Positions 16,533 through 24,452 of a stretch of 64,000 bases of DNA are shown in pieces (within the stretch, counting starts at the first letter, position 1; each line of letters starts with the position of its first letter). The DNA comes from Microbacterium arborescens (GTDB taxonomy: Bacteria; Actinomycetota; Actinomycetes; Actinomycetales; Microbacteriaceae). Made by a program: the position numbers and the translations under genes. Location of the stretch: the NCBI GenBank assembly GCA_003339645.1, contig QNUV01000021.1, positions 682,001 to 746,000 on the forward strand. The letters are read 5' to 3'. The notes under the pieces were generated by a model. It was given only the letters and a program-made list of their open reading frames with translations. It made no database searches and was not told the origin of the DNA.

Positions 16533-17804
16533 GTGAAGATCCTGGTCCTCGGCTCGGGCGCGCGCGAGCACGCCATCATCCTCGCTCTCGCCGCGGAAGG
16601 CGCAGGTCACGACCTGCTCGCGGCCCCCGGCAACGCCGGCATCGCCCGCGATGCCGAGATCGTCCCGGGCCTCGACCAGAACGACCCGGTCGCCGTGACG
16701 GAGTTCGCCGGCAGCGCCAACGTCGATCTCGTCATCGTCGGGCCGGAGGCCCCGCTCATCGCCGGTGTCGCCGATGCGCTGCGCGAGCGCGGCATCCCCG
16801 TCTTCGGCCCCGGCAAGGTCGCCGCGCAGCTCGAAGGATCGAAGGCGTTCGCCAAGCGCGTCATGGACGAGGCCGGCGTGCCCACCGGGCGCGCCGTGCG
16901 GGCGCGGAGCCGTGCCGAGGTCGAGACGGCGCTCGACGAGCTCGGCACCCCCCACGTGGTCAAAGCCGACGGCCTCGCCGCCGGCAAGGGCGTCATCGTC
17001 ACCGACGACCGTGAGGCGGCGCTCGCCCACGCCGACACCTACCTCTCGAGCGGCCCGGTGCTGATCGAGGAGTTCCTCGCCGGCCCCGAGGTGTCGCTCT
17101 TCTTCGTCTCGGACGGCGACACCGTCCGAGCCCTGAGCCCGGCGCAGGACTACAAGCGCGCCTACGACGGCGACGCCGGCCCGAACACCGGGGGCATGGG
17201 CGCCTACTCGCCGCTCCCCTGGCTCGCCGAGCGGTTCGGCAGCGAGGCCGGATTCGTCGCCGAGGTCACGCGCGACGTGGCCGAGCCCGTCATCCGCCAC
17301 CTCGACGCCGAGGGCACACCGTTCATCGGCCTGCTCTACGCGGGCCTCATCCTCACCGAGTCGGGCATCAAGGTGATCGAGTTCAACGCGCGGTTCGGCG
17401 ACCCCGAGACGCAGGTGGTGCTCGCGCGGCTGACCTCGCCGCTCTCGGAGCTGCTGATGGCCGCGGCGAGCGGGCGACTGGAGTCCGAGCCCGATCCGAC
17501 GTTCTCGGACGATGCCGCCGTCACCGTCGTGCTCGCGAGCGAGGGCTACCCCGACAACCCGGTGACCGGCCGGGCGCTGACGGGGCTCGACGCCGCGGCA
17601 TCCGTCGAAAGCGTGCACCTCGCGCACGCCGCGACCGCCGAGTCGGTCGACGGGCTCGTCGCCACGGGTGGACGCGTGCTCAACGTCGTCGCACGCGGCG
17701 CCGACTTCACCGAGGCTCGCGACCGCGCCTACCGCGCCCTCGCGGAGATCAGCCTCGAAGGCTCGCACCACCGCACCGACATCGCCGCCCGCGTCGCGGA
17801 CTGA
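16533..17804 (+). CDS. purD: Phosphoribosylamine-glycine ligase (GAR synthetase)
   Basis: 423 residues, the usual length. Joins phosphoribosylamine and glycine using ATP in the second step of purine synthesis. N-terminal MKILVLGSGAREHAI, the ATP-grasp segments VVKADGLAAGKGVIV and DYKRAYDGDAGPNTGGMGAYSP, and the metal-site EFNARFGDPETQ are all present. The GTG at 16533 is 6 nt after TAGGCT with the same GGCCGG spacer as purC, indicating a leaderless transcript. The gene stands alone, convergent with the MFS efflux gene. Confidence 0.96.
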   Translation: MKILVLGSGAREHAIILALAAEGAGHDLLAAPGNAGIARDAEIVPGLDQNDPVAVTEFAGSANVDLVIVGPEAPLIAGVADALRERGIPVFGPGKVAAQLEGSKAFAKRVMDEAGVPTGRAVRARSRAEVETALDELGTPHVVKADGLAAGKGVIVTDDREAALAHADTYLSSGPVLIEEFLAGPEVSLFFVSDGDTVRALSPAQDYKRAYDGDAGPNTGGMGAYSPLPWLAERFGSEAGFVAEVTRDVAEPVIRHLDAEGTPFIGLLYAGLILTESGIKVIEFNARFGDPETQVVLARLTSPLSELLMAAASGRLESEPDPTFSDDAAVTVVLASEGYPDNPVTGRALTGLDAAASVESVHLAHAATAESVDGLVATGGRVLNVVARGADFTEARDRAYRALAEISLEGSHHRTDIAARVAD

Positions 17805-17841
17805 ATCCACGGCACGGGCGGCCCGACGGAGCGCGACGGGG

Positions 17842-19335
17842 TCAGCGCTTGGCGAGGTGCGCGGGGCGCTTGAGGAAGATCACGACGATCACGGCGACCC
17901 CGATGACGATCGCCGGCAGGATCATGGCCTGCGCCATCGCGGCGGAGAAGCCCTCGGCGATCGCGGGAGGCATCGCGCCGCCGCCACCGCCGAAGTCGCC
18001 GCCCGCGGCGTCCCCGGCACCCGGCAGGTTCGCCGTCAGCCGCGACTGCATGTAGGCCGCGATGGCCGCCGAGCCGATCACCGAGCCGACCGTTCGGGTC
18101 GTGTTGTAGATGCCCGAGCCGGCCCCCGCCTGACGCGGCGGCAGGTTGCGGGTCGCGGTCGTGGCGAGCGGCCCCCACATGCCGGCGTTGGCGACACCGA
18201 TGATCGCGGCAGGGATGAGCAGCAGCAGCACCGGGGCCTCGGTGTTCATGAGCAGCGCGTAGCCGACGAGGCCCACGACCATCAGCGTCAGGCCGGGGAC
18301 GAGCAGCAGACGCGGGTCGACCCGGTCGAGGATGCGGCCCGCCAACGGTGCGAGCGCGCCCGACAGCACCGCCATGGGGACGAGCAGCAGCGCCGACTGC
18401 GTCGGCGTCAGGCCCCGGGCGAGCTGCGTGAAGAACGCCATCGGCAGCGCCATGCTCGTCACCGTGAAGCCCACCGCGGCGATCGCGAGGTTCGAGATCG
18501 CGAAGTTGCGGTCGCGGAAGAGCTCGAGCGGAACGAGGGGCTCGCTCTTGGTCCGGCCCTGCGTCCAGACGAACACCGCCATCACGACGACACCCGCGGC
18601 GATCATCGCCCAGATGCCGGCGGCCCACTCGTAGTGCTCGCCCTCCTGCAGACCGAAGACGATGAGGAAGAGCCCGATCGCGCTGAGCACGACCCCCACG
18701 ACGTCGAAGCGGTGCGGGTGGGTCTCGAGCTGCGGCACCAGGCGCCACGCCAGCACGAACGCCACGACGCCGACGGGGATGTTGACGAAGAAGATCCACT
18801 CCCACCCGAAGCCGTCGACGAGCAGGCCGCCCGCGAGCGGTCCGACGAGCGTCGCGACACCGGCGGTCGCACCCCACAGCCCCATGGCCGCGCCGCGGCG
18901 CTCGGCGGGGAACGTGCGGGTGATGACGGCCATCGTCTGCGGGGTCATGAGAGCGGCGCCGAGACCCTGCACGGCTCGCGCGATCACGAGCACGGCGAGC
19001 GAGCCCGAGAGCCCGCAGGCGAGCGAGGCGATCGTGAAGATCGCGAGCCCGATCAGGTAGATGTTCTTCGGTCCGAACCGGTCGCCCAGGCGGCCGGTGA
19101 CCAGCAGCGGCACGGCGTACGCGAGCAGGTACGACGAGGTGACCCACACGACGTTGTCGAGGTTGCCGGTCGACGGGTCGAGCGCGGCCTTGATCGCGGG
19201 GTTCGCGACCGAGACGATCGTCGTGTCGACGAGGATCATGAAGAATCCGATGACCATCGCCCACAGGGCGGGCCACGGGTTGACGGCGGGTGCGGCGCCT
19301 TCGGGGGCGCGGACGGTGCTGGTTCTCTCGCTCAT
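17842..19335 (-). CDS. DHA2-type MFS drug efflux transporter
   Basis: 497 residues with about 14 hydrophobic segments, the size and build of DHA2 (EmrB/QacA) proton-drug antiporters. Motif A-like GRLGDRFGPKNIYLIGL and motif C-like GPLAGGLLVDGFGWEWIFFVNIPVG are visible. The membrane-entry MVIGFFMILVDTTIVSVANPAI carries the conserved Asp of motif D1. The start ATG at 19335 overlaps the stop of the PadR gene as ATGA, so regulator and pump are coupled. The likely role is export of toxic compounds induced through the PadR protein; the substrate is unknown. Confidence 0.9.
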   Translation of the reverse strand: MSERTSTVRAPEGAAPAVNPWPALWAMVIGFFMILVDTTIVSVANPAIKAALDPSTGNLDNVVWVTSSYLLAYAVPLLVTGRLGDRFGPKNIYLIGLAIFTIASLACGLSGSLAVLVIARAVQGLGAALMTPQTMAVITRTFPAERRGAAMGLWGATAGVATLVGPLAGGLLVDGFGWEWIFFVNIPVGVVAFVLAWRLVPQLETHPHRFDVVGVVLSAIGLFLIVFGLQEGEHYEWAAGIWAMIAAGVVVMAVFVWTQGRTKSEPLVPLELFRDRNFAISNLAIAAVGFTVTSMALPMAFFTQLARGLTPTQSALLLVPMAVLSGALAPLAGRILDRVDPRLLLVPGLTLMVVGLVGYALLMNTEAPVLLLLIPAAIIGVANAGMWGPLATTATRNLPPRQAGAGSGIYNTTRTVGSVIGSAAIAAYMQSRLTANLPGAGDAAGGDFGGGGGAMPPAIAEGFSAAMAQAMILPAIVIGVAVIVVIFLKRPAHLAKR

Positions 19336-19955
19336 GCGCGGGCGGCTTCTCTCTGTGCCAGGTAGCGGTCGGTCGGGGCGAGGTCGGTGACCCCCCACAC
19401 GGTGTCGGGACGACGGATGTACTCGACCGCTTCGTCGAGCCAGGCGACATCCGCCGACAGCAGAGCCGTCTCGCGGTGCACCTCGATCCAGAACTGGGGA
19501 TACGAGCCGCGCTCGATCGCGTGATCGCGCGCCTGACGGTGCGCACCGAGGGATGCCGCCAGGGCGTCCCTCCGCTCGCTGAGAAGCGCGACGACTTCGC
19601 CACGGTCGAGGTTGTGCGACTCGGCCAGCGCGACGCGGAAACGGTCGGGGCGGTCGATGGCGGGGAGCTCGCGCCGCACCCACGCGATCATCATGTCGGC
19701 GCCGGCCTCCGTGAGCGTGTAGGTCGTCCGTTCCGGACGGTTGCCGTCACGGTCGGTACCGACCTCGGCGATGAGCCCCTGCCGCTCGAGGCGAGCGACC
19801 GTGTGATAGATCGTGCCGTGGGTCGGGGCGACGAGCCGGTCGGCCTTGCGCTCGCGCAGCAGACGGACCATCTCGTAGGCGTGCATGTCGTCCTCGTGCA
19901 GCAGCGCGAGCAGCATCAGCCCGAGCGGCGTGAGTCGGTCGACGGCATCCGGCAT
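19332..19955 (-). CDS. PadR family transcriptional regulator
   Basis: 207 residues. The N-terminal winged helix domain (about residues 8-90: LTPLGLMLLALLHEDDMHAYEM, then HGTIYHTVARLERQGLIAEV) is characteristic of PadR. The C-terminal helical domain is typical of the longer VirR/PadR-2 type. Such proteins repress adjacent efflux or detoxification genes and are released by small aromatic ligands. GAGGGGGG precedes the ATG. It controls, in all likelihood, itself and the overlapping MFS pump through the palindrome at 19973-19988. Confidence 0.9.
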   Translation of the reverse strand: MPDAVDRLTPLGLMLLALLHEDDMHAYEMVRLLRERKADRLVAPTHGTIYHTVARLERQGLIAEVGTDRDGNRPERTTYTLTEAGADMMIAWVRRELPAIDRPDRFRVALAESHNLDRGEVVALLSERRDALAASLGAHRQARDHAIERGSYPQFWIEVHRETALLSADVAWLDEAVEYIRRPDTVWGVTDLAPTDRYLAQREAARA

Positions 19956-19972
19956 GGCACCCCCCTCTCGAT

Positions 19973-19988
19973 TAGTCCATGTGGACTA
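19973..19988. promoter_or_regulatory. PadR operator palindrome
   Basis: TAGTCC-ATGT-GGACTA, perfect 6-bp arms, 18 bp upstream of the PadR start and within the gap to purC. Short AT-flanked palindromes in this position are typical PadR autoregulatory sites. Confidence 0.65.
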
Positions 19989-20030
19989 TACGCCCTTTTT
20001 CACGGGTCGTCGCGGCGTTCCCCGCTCCGG

Positions 20031-20036
20031 GATAAT
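20031..20036 (+). promoter_or_regulatory. -10 element of leaderless purC
   Basis: GATAAT followed by GGCCGG and the purC GTG at 20043. The 6-nt spacer is identical in sequence to that of purD, and no Shine-Dalgarno is present. Confidence 0.55.
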
Positions 20037-20042
20037 GGCCGG

Positions 20043-20921
20043 GTGAGCGCCCTCGATCTGCCCGGCTGGAAGCACGTCTACTCCGGCAAGGTCCGCGACC
20101 TCTATCGCCCCGCCGACGGCCCGGCCGACCGGATGCTGGTGGTCGCCAGCGACCGCGTCAGCGCGTTCGACCAGGTGCTCGAACCCGGAATCCCGGGCAA
20201 GGGCGAACTGCTGACGCGCCTCAGCCTGTGGTGGTTCGCGCAGCTCGCGGGCGCCGACGGCGGACGCCCGATCCCCAACCACGTCCTCGGGCTCCAGCCC
20301 CCGGCAGAGGTCGCGGGCCGGGCGATGGTCGTGCGCGAGCTCGACATGCAGCCGATCGAGTGCGTCGTGCGCGGCTACCTCACCGGCTCCGGCTGGGCGG
20401 AGTATCAAGACAGCGGCACGGTGTGCGGCATCCCGCTTCCCGCCGGCCTGCAGAACGGCGACCGGCTGCCCGAACCGATCTACACCCCCGCCTACAAGGC
20501 GCCCCTCGGCGAGCACGACGAGAACATCTCGTTCGAGCGTTCCGTCGAGCTCGTCGGTGCCGAGACCGCGGCCGCGCTGCGCGACGCATCGCTCGAGATC
20601 TACCGGCGTGCCGCGACCCTCGCCGAGAGCAAGGGACTCATCCTCGCCGACACGAAGTTCGAGTTCGGCCTCGACGCCGACGGGGTGCTGACCCTCGCCG
20701 ACGAGGTGCTCACGAGCGACTCGTCGCGCTACTGGGATGCCGGGGCCTGGCGCACCGGCACGACGCCCGCCGAGCGCATGGCGAGCTACGACAAGCAGAT
20801 CGTGCGCGACTGGCTCGCGGGCGCCTGGGACAAGACCGGCACTCCCCCGGCTCTCCCCGACGACATCGTCGAGCGCACCGCGGCGAAGTACCGCGAGCTG
20901 CTCGAGACGCTCGCCGGCTGA
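20043..20921 (+). CDS. purC: SAICAR synthase
   Basis: 292 residues from the GTG at 20043. Condenses CAIR with aspartate in purine synthesis. Recognisable segments are YSGKVRDLY, VVASDRVSAFDQVL, VRGYLTGSGWAEY and LADTKFEFG, all standard for PurC. The open frame runs far upstream through the antisense strand of the PadR gene, so the upstream part was excluded. The start follows a -10 at 6 nt, as for purD. No other purine gene is adjacent; a uracil/xanthine permease follows 133 bp later under its own promoter. Confidence 0.95.
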   Translation: MSALDLPGWKHVYSGKVRDLYRPADGPADRMLVVASDRVSAFDQVLEPGIPGKGELLTRLSLWWFAQLAGADGGRPIPNHVLGLQPPAEVAGRAMVVRELDMQPIECVVRGYLTGSGWAEYQDSGTVCGIPLPAGLQNGDRLPEPIYTPAYKAPLGEHDENISFERSVELVGAETAAALRDASLEIYRRAATLAESKGLILADTKFEFGLDADGVLTLADEVLTSDSSRYWDAGAWRTGTTPAERMASYDKQIVRDWLAGAWDKTGTPPALPDDIVERTAAKYRELLETLAG

Positions 20922-20996
20922 CTCCGGTACCGTCCTTCGCGGCGCGGGTCGCGCGGCTCCGCGGAGCGCCGACCGGGCATCCAGGGATCTCACAGA

Positions 20997-21002
20997 TAGG
21001 GT
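20997..21002 (+). promoter_or_regulatory. Putative -10 of the NCS2 permease gene
   Basis: TAGGGT (in GATAGGGT) about 52 bp before the permease ATG, giving a leader of roughly 45 nt that carries GAGGAG at 21045-21050. No riboswitch-like fold was recognised in the leader. Confidence 0.4.
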
Positions 21003-21054
21003 GGGGCCGCTCTCGCGCTCCATCCCGAATCCCTCATCCTTCCCGAGGAGTCCC

Positions 21055-22395
21055 ATGCCCATCTGGTCCCTCCACGGCGACGGCCGCACCGTCGCGCGCG
21101 GCGCCGTCGTCAAGCCCGGCGAGCGCCTGAACTGGCCCGGCACCATCGCCATCGGCGCGCAGCACGTCGTCGCCATGTTCGGTGCGACGTTCCTCGTTCC
21201 GATCATCACCGGCTTCCCGGTCTCGACGACCCTGCTCTTCTCGGGTCTCGGCACCCTCGTCTTCCTGCTCATCACGCGCAACAAGCTGCCCAGCTACCTC
21301 GGCTCGTCGTTCGCGTTCATCGCCCCCATCACGGCACTCAACGGCGGCAACCGCCTCGAGACCGCCGAGCAGATCACGCAGGCGCTCCTCGGCGTCGTCG
21401 TCGCGGGCCTCCTGCTCGCGGCGGTCGGCTTCATCGTGCAGGCCTTCGGCACCGGCTGGATCGAGAAGCTCATGCCTCCCGTGGTCGCCGGAGCGATCGT
21501 CGCGCTGATCGGCTTCAACCTCGCCCCCGCGGCGTGGAACAACTTCCAGCTGCAGCCCGAGATCGCGACGGTGACCCTGTGTGCCGTCATCCTGTTCAGC
21601 GTGCTGTTCCGCGGGTTCCTCGGCCGCATCTCGATCTTCCTCGGCGTGATCGTCGGCTACGTCGTGGCCGCCGTCACCGGGCAGGTCGAGTTCGAGGCCG
21701 TCGAGGCCGCCGCCTGGTTCGGTCTGCCCGACTTCCACCTCGTGGCGATCGGGGATGCCGCGGCCTGGTCCATCGTGCCGATGTTCCTGCCGGTCGTGCT
21801 CGTGCTGATCGCCGAGAACGTCGGCCACGTGCGCGGCGTCGCGACCATGACCGACGACCCGTCGATCAACAAGCACACCGGTCGCGCCCTCATCGCCGAC
21901 GGTGTCGCGACGACCCTCGCGGGCGGCTTCGGCGGCTCGGGCACCACGACCTACGGCGAGAACATCGGCGTCATGGCCGCGACCCGCGTCTACTCGACCG
22001 CCGCGTACTGGGTGGCCGGCATCGTGGCGATCCTCCTCGCCTTCTCGCCCAAGGTCGGGGCGGTGTTCAACACCATCCCGGCGGGCGTGCTCGGCGGCGT
22101 CACGACGGCCCTCTACGGCCTGATCGGCGTGATCGGCATCAAGATCTGGGTCGACAACCGCGTCGACTTCTCGCGCCCCGTCAACCAGTACACCGTCGCG
22201 GTGTCGTTCGTCATCGCGATCGCCGGGTTCGCGATGAACTTCGGCTCGCTGCAGTTCGGCGCGATCGTCCTCGGCACCATCGCCGCCCTCGTGATCTATC
22301 ACGCGGGCAACGCGATCGCCCGCTGGCGCAAGACCGGCGCCGACGACGGCGGCCCCATCCCCGCGGTAGGCCCGCTGGGCGGCGACCCCCAGTAA
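21055..22395 (+). CDS. uraA: NCS2 family uracil/xanthine permease
   Basis: 446 residues with about 14 hydrophobic segments. The NCS2 signature is clear: PVVLVLIAENVGHVRGVATM and GGFGGSGTTTYGENIGVMAATRVYST, with the functional Glu residues of UraA-type proteins in AENVGH and YGENIG. These proton symporters take up uracil or xanthine. The motif spacing is closer to UraA/PyrP than to purine-specific UacT types, so uracil is the first guess. Strong ribosome site GAGGAG. Placement after purC suggests nucleobase salvage. Confidence 0.85.
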   Translation: MPIWSLHGDGRTVARGAVVKPGERLNWPGTIAIGAQHVVAMFGATFLVPIITGFPVSTTLLFSGLGTLVFLLITRNKLPSYLGSSFAFIAPITALNGGNRLETAEQITQALLGVVVAGLLLAAVGFIVQAFGTGWIEKLMPPVVAGAIVALIGFNLAPAAWNNFQLQPEIATVTLCAVILFSVLFRGFLGRISIFLGVIVGYVVAAVTGQVEFEAVEAAAWFGLPDFHLVAIGDAAAWSIVPMFLPVVLVLIAENVGHVRGVATMTDDPSINKHTGRALIADGVATTLAGGFGGSGTTTYGENIGVMAATRVYSTAAYWVAGIVAILLAFSPKVGAVFNTIPAGVLGGVTTALYGLIGVIGIKIWVDNRVDFSRPVNQYTVAVSFVIAIAGFAMNFGSLQFGAIVLGTIAALVIYHAGNAIARWRKTGADDGGPIPAVGPLGGDPQ

Positions 22396-22406
22396 GCGCA
22401 GCGCGC

Positions 22407-22488
22407 CCGAGTGCACGGCATCCCGTCGAAAGGACGACTTTCACACGCGAGGATGCCGTGCACTCGGCGTTTTGCCGTGCACTCGGCG
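22407..22488. repeat. Palindromic GTGCAC repeat cluster
   Basis: A perfect 17-bp inverted repeat (22407-22423 and 22451-22467, core GAGTGCACGGCATCC) with a 27-nt loop. It is followed by a direct 15-bp repeat, GCCGTGCACTCGGCG, at 22455-22469 and 22474-22488. Each copy holds its own GCCG-CGGC stem around GTGCAC. The first palindrome can act as a terminator for the permease gene. The modular build resembles REP/BIME-type extragenic elements. Confidence 0.7.
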
Positions 22489-22494
22489 CCACCC

Positions 22495-22506
22495 GGGGGG
22501 GGGGGG
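22495..22506. repeat. G12 homopolymer run
   Basis: Twelve consecutive G, followed within 30 bp by G6 and G5 runs and a GTGTATGTGTGTG stretch, just before the CatE-like gene. Such runs are slippage-prone in replication and error-prone in sequencing. Confidence 0.95.
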
Positions 22507-22534
22507 AATGACATGGGGGGTGTGGGGGTTGTGT

Positions 22535-23416
22535 ATGTGTGTGAATGAGAAATTGGCGGATGCCACCAGGATGGGCGCCGTCACCCTGCTGGTCGGCGAC
22601 CTCGACGCGATGACGCGTTACTACCGCGACGTCGTGACCCTGCAGGTGCTTGCCGCCGAGAGCGACACCGTCACGCTCGGGCGTTCCGGTCGACCGATCG
22701 TGATCCTGCGCCACGAGCCCTCGCTGCGCCACGCGGCTTCAGGGTCGGCGGGCCTGTTCCACACGGCGATCCTCTTCGAGACGCAGGCAGCCCTCGCGGC
22801 CGCGCTCTACAGCGTCGCCCGTCACGCGCCTTCGACTTTCAGCGGCAGCGCCGACCACCTCGTCAGCCAGGCGTTCTACTTCACCGACCCCGAGGGCAAC
22901 GGCATCGAGCTCTACTGGGACCGAGACCGCAGCACCTGGTCGTGGACCCACGGACAGGTCGAGATGGACACCCTCTTCCTCGATCCCAACGCCTTCCTGC
23001 GCGAACACCTCGACCCTGCGACGCTCGACGGCGCGGGCAGCGCCGCCTTCACACCGTCCGATCCCGCCCGCGTCGGACACGTGCACCTCTCGGTCGGCGA
23101 CGTGGCGACCGCACGGGCGTTCTATGTCGACGCCCTGGGGTTCGACACGACCGCGGCGCTCGGCGATCAGGCCCTCTTCGTCAGCGCGGGCGGCTACCAC
23201 CACCACATGGCGATGAACGTGTGGAACTCCCGAGGGGCGGGGCCGCGCATGCCGGCGCTCGGGCTCGGCCGCGTCGACCTCGCCCTGCCGACATCCGACG
23301 ATCTCGGGGCCCTCACCGAGCGTCTGCGTCATCACGGCGTCGCGGTGCGCGACGACGGGCGGACGGTCGCGTTCGACGACCCCTGGAACAACACGCTCCA
23401 CGCCGCCCTGGCCTGA
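22535..23416 (+). CDS. catE: VOC family ring-cleavage dioxygenase (CatE-like)
   Basis: About 293 residues with two vicinal-oxygen-chelate domains (roughly 14-130 and 180-290). The C-terminal domain has GHVHLSVGDVATARAFYVDALGF and FVSAGGYHHHMAMNVW, a signature of CatE-type catechol 2,3-dioxygenases, with a His and Glu metal set (GNGIELYWD in the first domain). It would open catecholic rings with Fe(II); the physiological substrate is unknown. The start is uncertain: ATG 22535, GTG 22541 or ATG 22571 are all in frame. An in-frame ATG at 22472 reads through the G12 run. It converges on cebR with a hairpin spanning its stop codon. Confidence 0.82.
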   Translation: MCVNEKLADATRMGAVTLLVGDLDAMTRYYRDVVTLQVLAAESDTVTLGRSGRPIVILRHEPSLRHAASGSAGLFHTAILFETQAALAAALYSVARHAPSTFSGSADHLVSQAFYFTDPEGNGIELYWDRDRSTWSWTHGQVEMDTLFLDPNAFLREHLDPATLDGAGSAAFTPSDPARVGHVHLSVGDVATARAFYVDALGFDTTAALGDQALFVSAGGYHHHMAMNVWNSRGAGPRMPALGLGRVDLALPTSDDLGALTERLRHHGVAVRDDGRTVAFDDPWNNTLHAALA

Positions 23417-23427
23417 GCGTCAGGCCA
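23409..23427. terminator. Hairpin between catE-like gene and cebR
   Basis: TGGCCTGA-GCG-TCAGGCCA, perfect 8-bp arms, overlapping the catE stop codon and placed between two convergent genes. A second TCAGGCC follows, allowing an alternative pairing. Confidence 0.5.
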
Positions 23428-23431
23428 GGCG

Positions 23432-24445
23432 TCAGGCCGAGCCGCGGACGATGAGCTCGGTGTCGAGGATCGTCACCTCGGGCGGAGACATCCCCGCGAG
23501 CCGGGCGAGCAGGACGTCGGCCATGCACTCGCCCTGCGTGAACGACGGCTGCCGCATCGTGGTCAGCTGCGGCTCGGTCGTCAGTGCGACGGGCGAATCG
23601 TCGAAGCCCACGACGGCGACCTCGTCGGGGATCCGGATGCCTTCGGCCGCGAGCACCTGCATCGCGCCGCGCGCCATGAGGTCGCTGGCGACGAAGAGGC
23701 CGTCGAGCGGCTCACCCGCCGCGAGGATGGCGCGCATGGCGACGGCGCCGGACTCGGTCGTGAAGTCGCCCTGCACGACGGGAGCCGGAGTGAGTCCCGA
23801 CTCCGCGAGCGCCACGCGGTAGCCCTCGGCGCGGTCGACGCCGGCGGGCATGGAGGGCGGACCCGTGATCGCGCCGATGTGCCGGCATCCGCGGCCGATG
23901 AGGTAGGCCGTGGCATCGCGCGCACCGGCGACGTTGTCGACGTCGATGTAATAGTCGCCGGCCCGCGACCGCACCGGACGGCCGCCGTAGACCACGGGGA
24001 TCGCGGCTGCGATGCGCTCGATGAACGTGTCGCTCGTGTGGTGCGACACGATGATCGCCCCATCGACGGCGCCGCTGCGCACGTACTGAGCGGTCTTGTC
24101 GCCGGGGTCGGCACTGGCCATGATCAGGTTCAGCACGTAATCGCTGCGGCTGATGCGCGAGTTGATGCCCGAGACGACCGACGCGAAGAACGGATCGCCG
24201 AACACGCGGCTGGTGTCTTCTGGGACGACCAGGGCGATCGCCATCGTCGACCGGCTCGCGAGCGAACGCGCCGCGCGGTTGGGAACGTAGTTGAGCTCGG
24301 CGATCGCACGGCGCACCGACTCGAGCGCGGCCGGGCTGACGGCGGTCGAGCCGTTGACGACGCGCGACACGGTCGAGCGCGATACACCGGCGACGGCCGC
24401 GACCTCTTCGATGGTCGCGGCCGTCCGGTTCTGGTCGGAGATCAC
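23432..24445 (-). CDS. cebR: LacI family regulator of the cellobiose operon
   Basis: 337 residues from the GTG at 24445, with GAGG 8 nt upstream. The N-terminal helix-turn-helix (TIEEVAAVAGVSRSTVSRVVNG) and hinge (AARSLASRSTMAIALVVP) are followed by a periplasmic-binding-like sensor domain (INSRISRSDYVLNLIMA, VVGFDDSPVA). It is the last gene of the cebEFG-bglC run, 7 bp after bglC. The operators at 29327-29395 match the CebR target of Streptomyces (TGGGAGCGCTCCCA), where cellobiose releases the repressor. By analogy this protein represses the whole operon, including itself. Confidence 0.87.
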   Translation of the reverse strand: MISDQNRTAATIEEVAAVAGVSRSTVSRVVNGSTAVSPAALESVRRAIAELNYVPNRAARSLASRSTMAIALVVPEDTSRVFGDPFFASVVSGINSRISRSDYVLNLIMASADPGDKTAQYVRSGAVDGAIIVSHHTSDTFIERIAAAIPVVYGGRPVRSRAGDYYIDVDNVAGARDATAYLIGRGCRHIGAITGPPSMPAGVDRAEGYRVALAESGLTPAPVVQGDFTTESGAVAMRAILAAGEPLDGLFVASDLMARGAMQVLAAEGIRIPDEVAVVGFDDSPVALTTEPQLTTMRQPSFTQGECMADVLLARLAGMSPPEVTILDTELIVRGSA

Positions 24446-24452
24446 AGGTGGG

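Noticed and set aside
20922-21054. Leader of the uracil/xanthine permease as a purine or PyrR-type riboswitch
   Set aside because: The leader after the putative -10 is only about 45 nt, and no conserved aptamer core was recognisable.
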